Positions 11,718 through 24,756 are shown, counted from the stretch's first letter. The stretch: DNA of 64,000 nt from Adiantum capillus-veneris (GCA_014529385.2 CM043949.1:114271477-114335476); one strand, 5' to 3'. Numbers and translations: made by a program. Notes: generated from the letters alone by a model not told the origin.

Positions 11718-11764
<47 letters not shown>

Positions 11765-11876
11765 AACACAATGTGTGTGTGTGTGTGTGTGAGTGAAAGA
11801 GAGGGAGAGAGAAAGAGCGGAAGGGACCATGAGAGTGAGGAGAGGGAAGGAGCATAACTGGCTCTCCTTCCTCTTC

Positions 11877-11941
<65 letters not shown>

Positions 11942-12066
11942 AGAGAGAAAGAGGGGAAGGGAACATGAGAGTGAGGAGAGGGAAGAAGCATACCTAGCTC
12001 TCCTTCCTCTCCTCGTTTGTGTGTGTGTGTGGAGAAGAAAGAGAGAGAGAGAGAGAGGGAGAGCGT
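11396..12066. repeat. microsatellite block (CT)n, (GT)n, (GA)n
   Basis: Long (TC)n at 11397-11457 and 11718-11760, (GT)n near 11772-11790 and 11877-11908, (GA)n after 11909 and at 12035-12058. A ~30-bp GA-rich unit containing GAGTGAGGAGAGGGAAG appears near 11832 and 11970. All open frames here are repeat translations, not genes. Confidence 0.9.
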
Positions 12067-12104
12067 TACCTAGCTTGCTTTGAGCGCGCGTCAAAAACTC
12101 AGAT

Positions 12105-12285
12105 CTGAGATCTAAGTTTTCGGACGCTCTCGGTTATTTTCTTAGCCATGTTGGCGTCGCTATATGCGTCTCTATGAGCGTCGCTATGTTACTTTTAACA
12201 TAGCGACGCATATAGCGACGCCGTGCATTTTCATGTTTGAGCATCGCAGTATGAGCGTCGCTAATGTTAAGCATGGCTTGTAGTG
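12105..12285 (-). mobile_element. CACTA transposon terminus with subterminal repeats
   Basis: The segment ends CTTGTAGTG, the reverse complement of CACTACAAG, a classic CACTA end. Inside lie several copies of GCGTCGCTAT/ATAGCGACGC in both orientations, including a perfect hairpin at 12178-12209. Similar GTCGATATACGCG repeats occur at 53.7 and 57.5 kb, so all three belong to one CACTA family. The gypsy reverse transcriptase resumes directly after it. The other end was not found. Confidence 0.75.
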
Positions 12286-14700
12286 AAGACATTCTAAAGA
12301 CCACATTTCGCACTACGTTTGGTCTTTACGAATACATTGTCATGCCTTTTGTCTTGAGCAATGCACCAGCCACATTCAACCGCTTGATGGAGAAGCTATT
12401 CAGGCTTCACCAAACCTTTATTGGAGTGTTCTTTGATGATATCATCATCTATTCTAATTCATTAGACAAACACAAGAAACACCTCCAGGTAATATTTCAA
12501 GTTCTAAGAGAGTATAAAATTTATGTTAATCGAAAGAAAAGTGATTTTTTCTTACAAGAGATTCAGTATTTATGTCACATTATCTCTCAAGATGGAATCC
12601 AAATGTATCCATCAAAGCTAGAGGTAATAAAAGGATGGCCTAAACCAAGAAATCTTCATGAATTAAAAAGCTTTATAGGTATGTGTGCATACTATAGGCG
12701 CTTCATAGAAAAGTTCTCACTAATAGCAGGACCATTACATGACCTAACAAAGAAAAACTTTAGGTACACATGGTCTTCCAAGGAGAAGAATGCTTTCAAA
12801 AAGCTTACAAAAAAGCTTATCTCTCAACCTGTGCCTACACTACCGGGTCCCTCAAAGCCATTTGAGGTCCAATCTGATGCTTGTGGGGATTGCCTTGGGG
12901 CTATTTTGCTTCAAGAAGGGCATGCCATAGGCTATGAAAGTCGAAGCCTTGACCCTGTTGAGAAAGCTCTAGGCATATATGAAAAGGAACTCCTTGCACT
13001 TCTTCATGCCTTAGACTCATGGAAGCACTATTTATTGGGGACTCCTTTCATTTTGCGAATGGATCACCAAAGTCTTAAGTACTTCATGACGCAGACCAAG
13101 CTCTCCGACAAACAAATGAGGTGGAAAATTTCCTTTTGCAATTTCATTTTCATATTGCTCACATTGCTGGCAAGCATAATCAAGTAGCCGATGCACTCTC
13201 AAGATGGCCGAGAGTGAATGTGGTTTCATAGCAACTCACAATGATCTATCTTCTATGATAGATGAGTATGCTATTGATCCCGATATAGAGATGTGATTTC
13301 CGCCCATGCACTAGGGAAGAAAGAGGAACAATTTACTTTACAAGATGGTTATCTTTTCTACGGCAATAGACTATCCGCTACTAGCTCACTACGTGAGAAA
13401 TCAATGTATGTCTCGTGCTCCTCCTTTTGGAGGGCATAGAGGGATTTAGTCTAGCCTAAAGGGGATTGAAACATATTTCTATTGGCCTACCATGAAAACA
13501 AACATACAAGAGTATGTTTCTAAATGTGTGGTGTGCCAAAAGACGAAGTTTGATAGAGGGAAGAAACTTGGATGGCTTCAACCTTTGCCAATCCCTAATT
13601 CACCATGGGAGAGCATATCATTGGATTGCCTAAGTCTATCCATGGGAATACAGAAATATGTACGATAGTAGACAAGTATCAATAAACAAGCTCATTTTAT
13701 ACCTGTCAAAAAGACTATCAAATCACATCAAATGACAACCCTCTTCATTTCACAAATCTTCAAGTACCATGGCTTGCCAATGTCCATAGTGTTGGATAGA
13801 GATCCTAGAATGACTAGTAATTTTTTCCTAGAATGTCCATGTGGACTAGCTAAACTTCTCTTCGGCCTATCACCTGCAAACTGATGGCCAAAGTGAAATA
13901 ACTAACCTAACAACTCTCTATCTACTAAAAGCCTATGTAATGGAAGTAGATCAAAGATTCCAATGGGAGAAGTACTTACCCTTAGTGGACTATGCCTACA
14001 ATAACACTGTATATACTTCCACGAGAAAAGAACCTTTTTGAGGTAATTGAGGAAAGATCAAAAAGTCCCTTGCTACTTAGGGTACACGGGAAGATCTTCG
14101 TTGTAGATGAGTATAGCCGAGACCTACAAGAATCTTTCCAAAAGATTAAGGATGCTATCTCTATCTCACGGCAAATGCAAAAGGCTACTACTGACAAGCA
14201 CAGAAGAGCCCAAGCCTTTAAAGCAAATGATTGGGTCTTACTCAAATTTCCCAAGGCTCGATTAAGGCACATGACATGCAAGAATCCTATGGGACACCAA
14301 AATTACTATGCTAAGTTAGCAAAAAGGTACTATGGTCCCTTCCAAATTCTTAGGCCAATCAATGAAATGTCCTATCAACTCAAGTTGCCCAGCCATTGGC
14401 TCATACACAATGCTTTCCATGTGAGCCTATTAAAGCCTTACAAAGGAGAGCCACCTCAAGAACCAACTATTGAAGACCCACCGGAGATCGAGGACCAAGA
14501 AGAGGTGTTGCAGCCCGAGTGCAGCCCGAGTCCATTCTCCGACATGAAGACAAGGTACTAAGAGGTGGTAAGACTATCCGACGATATCTTATTAAGTTTA
14601 AGAATTATCCTTTTGAAGATGCTAGATGGATGCAGGGCATACAATTAAAGGATAACCTAAACCTTGTCAATGCTTACAACACTTCCCTAGAGTAAGCAAA
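12286..14700 (+). pseudogene. chromodomain-type Ty3/gypsy pol remnant
   Basis: The frame to 13187 encodes reverse transcriptase (MPFVLSNAPATFNRLM, catalytic FFDDIIIYS), then RNase H (FEVQSDACGDCLGAILLQE). Frame breaks follow. An HHCC-type integrase start is visible near 13436-13580, ending CVVCQKTKFDRGKK. After more breaks, 13992-14561 gives the C-terminal integrase ([21 protein letters not shown], here split for length) and [12 protein letters not shown]. In another frame at about 14540-14690, [18 protein letters not shown] and PFEDARWM form a chromodomain-like end, which places it among chromoviruses. The 5' part was cut off by the CACTA terminus. Many stops and shifts make it dead. Confidence 0.85.
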
Positions 14701-14922
14701 TGTACAAATGTTTAAAATGAACAAGTTTTTGTCTTATAAGACTCTCTTTTTCTTTATTGTGCACAAAAATGTAGTATGCATGCTTAGATCAAGTTTGCGG
14801 AGACGACGTCTCCCGAACACCAAGTAGATCTTGTCACTCTACTATGGAAGACTGATAGGACTAATGTGCAGACATGCTTGCGGCAGCTTAGTCTCTCAAG
14901 AGAAAAGTGAACTAGTCATCCA

Positions 14923-15165
14923 TTCTGGAACTATCTCGTTGGGTAACGTAGGGACTAATGAATATCCTTTATCTTCTCTACCCCATAGTCGAGGACGACT
15001 ATGATTTGAAGCGAGAGTCAATATCATAATAATCAATATCTAATTCTAGAACTATCTCGTAGGGTAACGTAGGGACTAATGAATATCCTTTATCTTCTCT
15101 ACCCCATAGTTGAGGACGACTATAATTTGAAGGAAGAGTTAATATCATAATAATCAATATCTAAT
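14923..15165. repeat. 121-bp tandem duplication
   Basis: Two near-identical copies, about 14923-15043 and 15044-15165. Each contains ACTATCTCGT, GGGTAACGTAGGGACTAATG and a CCCCATAG(T/C)GAGGACGACTAT-like stretch. Confidence 0.85.
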
Positions 15166-16730
15166 TCTCCTAAATGATTTTCTCATGTTAAATTGATCAT
15201 TTAATATGGGGAAGTGCCAGGGGAGAAAAATCTAAAATATTGGTTAAGCTAGTAGACTGGCCACAGTAGGGATCCAAAGGAGAGAAAATAGGGATCCAAA
15301 GGGGGGGCCATCTGCAAAAGAGCTATGTGCAACAATGGGCTCAAAAGACCCTAAGGTTCAGCCCATTAAGACTTCCAAAATTCCAAGGTTGTTTCCAAAG
15401 GTCAAACATTAGGGGAATTGGATGCTTTGAGTGTGTGCCAAAAAGACTTTGTCAAGACCTACATAGGAGGGGGTGAGCCCAAGAAGTAGGGGATGAGAGA
15501 GAAATACGCACACACACTCACAAGATTCATTTGTACACAAGGGGAAAGAGGGACACATGTCAGCTCTATAGGCCAGATGCCCAGAAAGGTGTACTCAAAC
15601 CCTATTGGATGGCCATGGAGATGGATCAACGAGAATTAGGCTAGAGTAAATCTAGTTTAATTAATTTAAAAACACTTAATAAAAGAACCAATAAGAATTA
15701 ATCTCTCTAGAAAACTATTGGATAGTCTCCCAAGGGGACCAATGAGCATTCAACAGCCCAATGGCTTGCCTGATTCCTATTGGCCAGGAGGCAAAGCGAT
15801 CCAATGAGAGTTTAGTTGCATTTATTAATTACGTAAATCTCTCATAAAAGGGAAAAGGAGGACACATGTCAGAAGGCTATCACTTATGCTGCTTAATTTC
15901 CATTGTCTAGGCCTAGGGAGGTTCAATAGGGCTGTAGCATGAGCATTTAACAAGGGGGGTCGACCAAGAGAGAGAGGGGGATGATTTTTGCAAGCCATTA
16001 TCACACACACACTCACACAATCTCATGGGTGAAGCAAAGAAGACTCTCTCTCCTTCTCAAGCTTTAATGGAAAGCTTACCACCTACTCCAAGCTTGTTAG
16101 AAGGCATGCCTACACCAACAACTCTTGGATTTGTGATGCAAATCCAACCAGAGCCAAGCTTCACTACATGCTCGTCTCCTCTACAATGCCAATTACTAAG
16201 CTAGGCTATGCTAAAATGAGTGATTATGTGAGGAGATGTACATCTTTCTCGTAAGAATACTCCTTCTTTCTCTCAATCTACTCTCATACCCCGCTAGCTC
16301 TCACCATCTTCGAAGGTGTGTGAGGTCTCGGGTCTGAGACCGTGAGGGAATTGATGTTGTATTTGATTAGTGTTTTGCTTAGTGCATGAAGTTTCCATCT
16401 TTATTTCACTAGCTAGTATTGAAGGAACACAAAGAATTGTATTGTAAAATGTCTCTCTTGATGGGAGAAACCATAATACAAAGCCTTTTGGAGGGGGGAC
16501 CGGCTCCATGCAAATCCGGTCCTCAACTGTTGTCAATTGCTTAATTTCTCTCTCTTTTGAAGTATTGCTCATGCTATCTAACTAGGTGTTATGCCTTTTG
16601 TTGATCTCTCCACCCAAGCACTCTTGTTATTCTCATTAGGAAGCTATTCTAATGAAATGCTCACTATGTTCATGCTATTTTTCGCTACACACAAGTTACT
16701 AGACCATTAAATGTTACAAATATTGTTATA
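15166..16730 (+). other. non-coding; probable 3' LTR or UTR of the chromovirus
   Basis: No gene is visible. Near 15205-15235 a purine-rich stretch precedes TGCCAGGGGAG, which could be the LTR start. CCAAT-like boxes (15600-15800) and a TATA-like CATAAAAGGG near 15841 fit a promoter. No second LTR is present for comparison, so the borders are open. Confidence 0.35.
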
Positions 16731-18659
16731 GTGGCATATGCTAGTGGATGTGCAAGTTTAGTGAAAGTGCATGTCATGGCATGACATGCATATAATGTGA
16801 AAATCTCTTTAAAACTCACTTTCTATGCCTTTTGGATCAATGCGAGCAATTTTGATTATGTACATAGTGTGCGATGCATGGGAATGGTTGTTGTTGTGTA
16901 CATATCTTGTTAGCGGGTCGCCACAACGGACGTCTGCAACATAGCTTCTTGGTACTAACATAATGTCAATACTCAGGGAGGTGACTCAAATGGGGCAGGG
17001 AGACTCTTTAAGATTACATTAAAAATGAACACTTTCGGGTCAAAATGACCAAAAATTGATCAAAAACGCACAGAAATGGGTCAAAATGGCTCAAATTTCC
17101 ACATCAATGATGGTTCCATCCTTGTCCAAACTAGGGCCGATGGTCTTATATGAACATAAACTTGCAATTTTAGTGCACTAATCAATTATAAACAGAGGGT
17201 TCTTCTATGGTGGTCTAGTGCAGTCCCATCCCACATCTCGTCTATTTTCAAGCATTTGAGGCTCCTAATTAGGGTTTAATAACCACAAAAAGGTGAGTAA
17301 AAAATGTGTTTTTAACTTCTTAAGCTTCCATGGTTGTCCGTTGATGGTGAACTGAAGGAGTACTCTCTTGGTTTTTGATTGGAAAATTAGTAGTGTATTT
17401 ATGTTATTGGGCACAAGGCTATCTAGCTGGTTGAAAGAAAATTGAGTTTTGTGTTGATCTTGTGTTCATTTAAAATTAGAGCTTCCATGAATGAAGTTTA
17501 ATTATTTTTCTTTGTTTTTCTTCTTAAATTAGGTGTGTTTCTCATCTGCCAAGCTACAAACTCTCACAACAAGAGGTCAAGGACATTCCCACTTGTCTTG
17601 CAAACTTCTTAACATATTTCTAGACATATATAATGTGAAAATATTTTTAAAAATAACTTTCTATACCTTTCGGATCAATGGGAGCAGTTGCCATATTGTA
17701 CATAGTATGTCATGTGTGGGAATAATTGTTGTTGTGTACATACCTTAACGGGGAGTTTTGGCCCTGAATGTAGTGCCATAAGTGGTCTCTAATGTGTGGG
17801 AATGATTGTTGTTGTGTACATACCTTGACCGGGAGTTGTGGCCCTGAATGTAGTGCCATAAGTGGTTTCTAATGTAAATGATCCGTATTATGATTTGGAA
17901 ATGTTGATCGACCTACTGCAACGTGGTCAATCACTTGTCTCGTCTAAAAAGGTCGATTCGAGCAAAAAAAATATCCAAAAATAGCATGTAGACATGTGAC
18001 TGTGGAAAACATATCCAGATTCCATAAAAAGAAACAAAATGAAGTTTTAAATGAAAAAGGGGATTTGGGAAAAAAATCACTAATCTAGGTATTTTCCCAA
18101 CTCATATGGCATTTTTAATGTTAAAAACGGGTATTCTTGGGTCAAAAATTACAACTTTTTTGCTAAAAAAATGAAAAAAAATGGGTAGAAAATAACCCAA
18201 AATGCCACATCAATGATGATGCCATTGTTGGCCAAGCTAAGGGTGAGCTTATATGAACAAAAACCTCCACTTTAACTGTATTAAATCGATCGTACACTGA
18301 GGGTCCTTTTATGGTGGTCTAGTAAAGTCCCATCGTTCATATTTTTGAGCATGTGAGGCTCCTAATTAGGGGTTTAATATCATAAAGAAGATGAATTAAA
18401 GTATGTGTGAAAGTCCTTAAGCTTCCATGGATGTGCGTTTATGGTGAATCGAAGAAATACTCTATGGTTTTTTGCTTGGAAAATTGGCATTGTACTTGTA
18501 CTTAGTTTGATGAAAGAGAATTGAGTTTGTGTTGATCTGTTAGAGTTTGAGAATTGAGAATTGAGAATTTGAGAATTGCTGTTAGAGAGTTTGTCATAGC
18601 CTGTCAATTTGAGAGTTTGTATTGAATTTGAGAATTGCTGTTAGAGTTTGTCATAGCCT

Positions 18660-18815
18660 CTCAATTGATGTGGTTAATGAGGACTTAATGTATGGTATGA
18701 TAGAGAAAGTGGGGTCTCAAATGAAGGTGACTAGTTGGATAAAACTCCTTCTCGAGAAACAAGTTTGCATGTTCTAGAGTGGTCCTAATTAATGGAAGGC
18801 CCTTTCTTCCTATTA
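18660..18815 (+). repeat. 150-bp direct repeat, left copy
   Basis: CTCAATTGATG through GGCCCTTTCTTCCTAT closely matches 31487-31640. Both read in the same direction. The two copies bracket, at a distance, the gene-bearing island at 22.7-31.3 kb. Confidence 0.8.
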
Positions 18816-19189
18816 CCCTACCTAGACATTGGCTATACATGACAAACGGGTGGTAGCTCCTCTTACTATGCCTTCTAGTATGTGGAAAATGTGTTACATT
18901 ATGCTTGCAAGAGAGGACTTGTCCAACCAAGTAGATGTTTGTGCTTTGAGAATATTAAAGAGCATTGAAGGGTTATGCAAGTTTCTCTTGGAAGACATTA
19001 TTTGTTGTTATGGATGTGTTGGAAAAATAGTTGTTAATAGGGAATAATTGGATGCTGATGAAGTGAGAGAGTTATTTTAATGGATGGGTATCTAGCTTGC
19101 TCTTATCAGTGCTTATAATCCTGAAGATAGTAGCTAAGTTGAAAGAGGACATCCTCCTATCATTAAAGATTTGACTAAGACATGCAAGG

Positions 19190-19505
19190 GAAAGGTTTGT
19201 GAATGTCCAAGACCCTTATGCCTTATGGACTGACCATATTACACATAGCTTAGTGAGTGATTACATGCCTACTAGAATGATGTATGGTCAAAAGCGTGCT
19301 ACCTTACATACTGACCATACTACACATAGCTTAGTGAGTAATTACATTCCTGCTAAAATTATGTATGGTCAAAAGCCTGTAATGCCAATTGAGGATGTGA
19401 TTCCAACATGTACTGAACTACATTGGGAAGATGGAATGATTAGGTGAAACCTTCTTGCTTTGAATCCAATTGTGGGAAAAAGGATTAAGTTGTTCAAGAG
19501 AAGAG
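19190..19505 (+). pseudogene. gypsy integrase fragment with internal duplication
   Basis: The frame encodes MYGQKPVMPIEDVIPTC then TELHWEDGM, matching the segment after the DDE core of gypsy integrases (xMYGxxPxxPIE, IPTW, W). An ~85-bp piece encoding TDHxTHSLVSxYxPxxxMYGQK is duplicated in tandem (about 19216-19300 and 19301-19385). A stop follows at 19445. Confidence 0.6.
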
Positions 19506-20808
19506 GATAAACTAATGCCTTTGATGCACAAGATAATGAACAAGAGGAAGTTACTCATATTTTGGAAACTGAGGAAAAAAATGAAGATGCAATCTCTGAA
19601 CATGAAAATTGATATTGGAATATTGTTACAGTGGCATATGCCAACGGATGTGTAAGTTTAGTGGGGATGGATGTCATGGCGTGGCATGCATATAATTGGA
19701 AAATGTCTTAAAAACTCACTTTATATTCCTTTTGGATCAATGGGAACAATTTTGATTATGTACATAGTGTGCCATGCGTGGGAATGGTTGTTGCTGTGTA
19801 CATATCTTAACAAGTGTTTAGTGCCCTAGATGTAACACCATTAAGTGCTTTCCTAGTGTAAACAATCCCTAATATGATTTGGGAATGTTGATGGACCTAA
19901 TGCAATGTGGTCAGACACTCATCTCAATTAGAAAGTTTGATACAAGTAAAGTATCCAAACATAGCAAGTCGTATGAAAATTCGAATGTGGGGAATTTTTC
20001 CATAGATTTAGAGATTATTCCCAACTCATTTGATATTTTTCAGGTTAAAAATGAGGACTTTAGGGATATAATGACCAACATTTGGCGAAAAAAGTGCAAA
20101 AAATGGGTCAAAATGGCTAAAAATGCCACATCAATGATGGTTCCATCCTTGCTCAAGTTGGGGGTGTGAGCTTATATGAGCACAAACTTGCACTTTTAGT
20201 GCACTAATCAATCATAAACAGAGGGTTCTTCTATGGTGGTCTAGTGCAGTCCCATCCTGCTTGTCTCCTATTTTTGAGCATGTGAGGATCCTAATTAGGA
20301 TTTAATATCCACAAAAGGTAAGAAAAAAATGTGTGTGGAAGTTCTTAAGCTTCCATGGTTTTGCGTTGATGGTGAATTAAAAGAATACTCTCTTGTTTTT
20401 TGATTGGCAAATTGGTAGTGTACTTATGTTATTGGGTACAAGGCTATGTTATTGGGTACTTATGTTATTGGGTAGAAGGCTACCTAGCTGGTTGAAAGAA
20501 AATTGAGTTTTGTTTCGATCTTGTGTTCATTTAAGATTATAGCTTCCATGAATCAAGTTTAATTATTTTTCTTTGTTTTTTTTTTTAAATAGGTGTGTTT
20601 CTCATTTGCCAAGCTGCTATCTCTCACGACAAGAGGTAAGGGACATTCCCACTTGTCTTGCAAACTTCTTCACATATTTTTGAACGTATATAATGTAATT
20701 TTTCAAAAAAAAAAAACTTTCTATACCTTTGGGATCGATGGGAGCAATTGCCATCTTGTACATAGTATGTCATGTGTGAGAATGATTGTTGTTTCGTACA
20801 TACCTTAA

Positions 20809-22139
20809 CACTAGGTTGGTAATGGGACACTTTTATGTCCTGTGAAGTGACCATTTTCCTTGAATTATGTCAAGAGTTTCAAAATGGATTTTGAGGTGCT
20901 ATCTATCTAGAAAGTTGTCTCATGAGCTGAAAAAAACTCGACATTTTTTTGGAATATCAATTCCATCTTTAACATTGTCCTTGCACAACATTTCACAACC
21001 TAAACTGTGTGAAAAAACGGGTCCTGTTTTTGGCTTTTTTCAACTTTTTGCAACTATACCACTCTAGAATTCATGTTTGTGAGGTCTATACTGCTAGAGA
21101 ACTATCTTCAGTAGTCCTTAACATGTCCTGCTGCTTCTAGGGAGATATAACTATTAAAGTTGTAAGTTATGACCAAACTACAAAAATTATCAAATCTTGT
21201 TTTTTAGCCAATTTTAGCTCTTCTATGATTTTTTTGGTGGATTTCATGATATCCAAATTCATTTTTGATTTTCTATGTCGCATATTGTAACATACAGCTA
21301 ACATTACTTGAGTTTTGGGGCACCTAATACCCTATTTTGCATAGTACACAACGATGGTTGATTTTTTCAATTATGGAAGAAAACGAAACATTCTAGTATA
21401 TCAAGTAGAGCTTTTTCAATATTGTTAGTTTCTTCTGACAACTACATGCATTTTGTAGGTAGTAACCATATCTAGTCATAAGGATCAAATTTGGCTAGAT
21501 ATTGAATAGTTTCTATGGGATTCTACAACTCATAATGTTCAACCCAGTTTTTTCATGTTTGCTCATGTTTGCTATATTTAACACTTCATCTTTGTCCCCA
21601 AGATTCCCCTTGGTAAGAGATGTATTATTCTTTTGACATGCTCCATGGCTCCTTATGAACATAAAGGACAATAGGGAACTAAGAAAACATGCATATATTA
21701 TTTGTATTGAACGTGGCTATAGAAACTTTGATGATAGGTTTGCAGAATGGTAAAAATTCAACTTTTTTGTACCTATTTCTTTTGGCAAAACAAAAAATAG
21801 TGAGTGAGAAGCAATTATATGTTCTCATCACCAACCCATTGAAGTTAACTAGGGAATTTATCTCAAGTCCTACAAAAATCCCTAATCTTATTTTTATGCA
21901 ACAAAACGTAAGAAATGACTGTTTTGATGAAAATTCACTGGTCCATCAACTTTGGAGGCTTGGTGTGACCAAAAGATGAGAAATTTTACAAGTTTCTTAT
22001 TTTTTCCATGTTTAGTAGGCCTTGAACTATAACCTCATGAAAGGATTTTACAAAATGAGTGGATCTACTATGGTTTTGGAGGTTTTTTTCAAAACCCTGA
22101 AAGGACACTTTTATGTCCTATTAGGTTACCAACCTAGTG
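20809..22139. mobile_element. 1.33-kb non-autonomous TIR transposon, TTAA target duplication
   Basis: Ends are inverted copies of CACTAGGTTGGTAA (14 bp, perfect). TTAA flanks both sides (20805-20808, 22140-22143). The matching repeat copy at about 17745-17757 reads CCTTAACGGGGAG without the insert, which proves the insertion and the single TTAA target. A GGACACTTTTATGTCC hairpin unit lies just inside each end in the same direction. There is no transposase frame. A TTAA target fits piggyBac- or Kolobok-type mobilisation better than CACTA (3-bp target) despite the CACTA letters; class is inferred. Confidence 0.85.
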
Positions 22140-23259
22140 TTAACGGGGAGGGTTGGCCTTGAATGTAGTGCCATAAGTGGTTTCTAATGTAAATGATTTG
22201 TATTATGCTTTGGAAATGTTGATGGACCTAATGCAACGAGGTCAATCGCTTGTCTCATCTAAAAAGGTTGATTCGCGCGAAACAATATCCAAAAATAGCA
22301 GGTAGAACATGTGATTGTGGAAAACATATCCAGGCGTCTTAAAAAGAAACAAAATGAAGTTTAAAATGAAAAAGGGGATTTGGAAACAAAAGTTCACTAA
22401 TTTAGGTATTTTGCCCACTTATTGGGCACTTTTAAGGTTAATAACGAGTATCTTTGTGTCAAAAATGATAATTGTTTGGCTAAACAAATGGTCAAAACTG
22501 GGTAAACAATGACTCAAATTTCCACATCAATGACGGTGCCATTGTTGGCGAAGCTAGGGGTGAGCTTATATGAATAAAAATCCGCACTTTTAGTGTACTA
22601 AATCAATCGTACACCGAGGGTTCTTTTATGGTGGTCTAGCTAAGTCCCATCGTTCTTACCTCATCTTTTCGAACGTGTGAAACTCCTAATTAGGAAAAAT
22701 ATGAACCCTCTAGGGGCCCTTTGGGATTAAGGTTAATTAGAGGCCCAGCCAATGAGAAGAGGGTGGTGGACACACTCTATGCCCTCAAAAATGTAGAGGG
22801 ACAAAGTAGTCTTACACTTCTTAAATGGGCTCTTACCTAGTGAGAAGGTGGGGTCGGGGGGGTGTGGGCCATATGGAACGTCCAACTTCCCTCCCTTTTG
22901 ATCTGGTTTTGAAAAAATCCCAAAAAGTTGAAAATTGTCAAAATTTTCAAAACTCAAATTTCATCTTCTTAAAACCCCTCTAAAACTATTTTATGGTCAA
23001 AAAAGCATTTTTTGACCTCAAAAAGTCAAAACGTGCACCCAAAAACCCTAAAATTCAAATTTTTTTAAAAACTTTTGAAAAAACTTTTTTTGCTATCCAG
23101 AGCTCCCCCAAAAGTAGTTCTTAGGCAAAAAGTGATTTTCTCTCTCTAGAACCCCTTTTCCAACCCCTCCTTGGTTGCAACCATCACACTCATCCTCTAC
23201 TCCAACACTCTCTCTCTCTACAGCATCTCCATTGCTGCAGTAAGGAAGCTCCTCTCTCC

Positions 23260-23370
23260 TCCCCTACCACCTTCCATTGCCACACCAAGCAAAGGTTATC
23301 CACCTTCTCCTCCCATTGCCACACCAAGCAAGGGTTATCCACCTTCTCCTCCCATTGCCACAAGGGTTAA
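23260..23370 (+). repeat. 39-bp tandem repeat
   Basis: Two and a half copies of a unit containing CCACACCAAGCAA then GGTTATCCACCTTCTCCTCC, upstream of unit A. Probably untranslated. Confidence 0.8.
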
Positions 23371-23480
23371 CCACCTTCTCATATCACTTTATCCCACCTA
23401 CATTGTAGCAACAAGCAAGGTCCTTCTCCTCCTCCTAGTTTTCTTTGCTCAACCATGTCCAACTCTACTTGCATGGTTGC

Positions 23481-24756
23481 ATGCCAGAACTTGCATGCTA
23501 GAACACTAGAGGTGTAGATGATGAGTGGGTGCCACAAGAGTTCACCAAAGGTGCTTGGGTATACATGCAACCATCTGCTATTGGACCTCATCGTGTGCGG
23601 AATGGTGCAAAGTTGGATCTTCATTGGAAAGGAAAGCTCCTTGGCTTCAAGAACCGCAAAGACAAGGGGACCGTAGGGCCATTGTGCAATATGTTTTCTC
23701 AATGTCAACCATGCATTTGCAACAACCACCCATCGATTTCCAACACATTGTAAGTACATGTTTTGAGAATACAAAGCTAGGTGTGAAATCACAGTGTAAT
23801 GTTATTATGGATTCATACTTAAGATTTGTCATGCATTTATAGTCATATTTCTATCCACGTTGGTGGAGGAGCATCCACTACATAGTCTCTCCGGCACATT
23901 CAATGCTATACATGCGGATATTGGAGTAATAATGTTCCCACATCTTTGCCCAACCAAACTGGTTCAAAGAAGGATTTTCTTCTATTCTCACTCCTATATT
24001 GTCCCTACTTCTACACAAGCGTTTGGAACGCTTGAACCCATCAAAGTAACTTCCTTATTAAGTATGGAGTGGCCGGTGCCAGATTTGTGGTTGGTAGCAC
24101 AAAACTCTTTGAAATACTCTAAAGCTTCTAGTTCTGTGGGCTTGAGTTGGTGTTTTCCTATTCATTGTTTTGTGCACATTTTTACAGAGTTTGGATTTGT
24201 GGAGACTACCACAATGCTTGAATGTAAAGATGCGCATTACGAGGAATTAGGAAGGCTTTTAGAAGAGGATTTGGGTTTTGTGGAGGGCATGCACAACGGG
24301 GACCGGTACCGTTGTAAGGTTGGAGCTTCAAGTATTGGAATGCGCTATTTGAAATCCCGTACCTCCTTGTACATACGATTTCACTATCATCGTTGGATAT
24401 GCAAGCTTGGAGTGTGGACTCCCTTACAGAGTGTAGACGGTGCTATTGCAAGCTTTGACATTGCAGTGAAGATGCCCAACGATGCTTTGGAGGCAGTCCA
24501 AGTGAACAAGCATTGGACTCTCAGTAATGTTCGAGAACATTTGGTTATTATGGGTTTTGAGGCCCTTCAACAAGCACAATTTCGTTTACAAGTTCACAAG
24601 GTGAGAATCCTTCCACCACATTTTCAATACATCATGGTTTGTCGATCATTGGATGCTTATTGTAATGAATGTCCGCAGATTGGGAAGAGAATGGAAGACA
24701 AATTGAAGGTCGAGGAGGACTGGGGGATGGATGGAACTATGCTATCAATCTTATAA
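23481..24756 (+). pseudogene. island unit A, unrecognised protein
   Basis: A possible ATG lies at 23481, with an in-frame TAG soon after. The first block then encodes DDEWVPQEFTKGAWVYMQ and a Lys-rich stretch to about 23749, where a good donor (TT|GTAAGT) occurs. The acceptor TATAG at 23842 precedes a second block open to TAA 24756, about 300 codons. Joining these sites does not keep the frame, so there is an indel or another splice. The second block holds VKMPNDALEAVQVNKHW and VREHLVIMGFEALQQ, a pattern that might be ubiquitin-like, but I would not name it. No catalytic motif is seen. Confidence 0.5.

Larger units (their letters stand above)
16731..22698. repeat. duplicated ~3-kb repeat
   Basis: Blocks recur about 3 kb apart. 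One is TGGCATATGC...TACATAGTGTG at 16731 and 19624. A second is AGGTGTGTTTCTCAT...CAAGAGGT at 17531 and 20591. A third is a CTCCTAATTAGG segment at 17270, 18360, 20290 and 22684. Inside is a 78-bp tandem duplication at about 17704-17870 (TTGTTGTGTACATACCTT). The second copy is interrupted by the transposon at 20809-22139. No intact gene; the repeats may be old LTR or internal parts of a retroelement. Confidence 0.75.

Noticed and set aside
11396-12066. Several overlapping open frames rich in Ser-Leu or Arg-Glu
   Set aside because: They are translations of (CT)n, (GT)n and (GA)n tracts. The same applies to 2880-2950, 39700-39745, 51113-51206 and 57750-58985.
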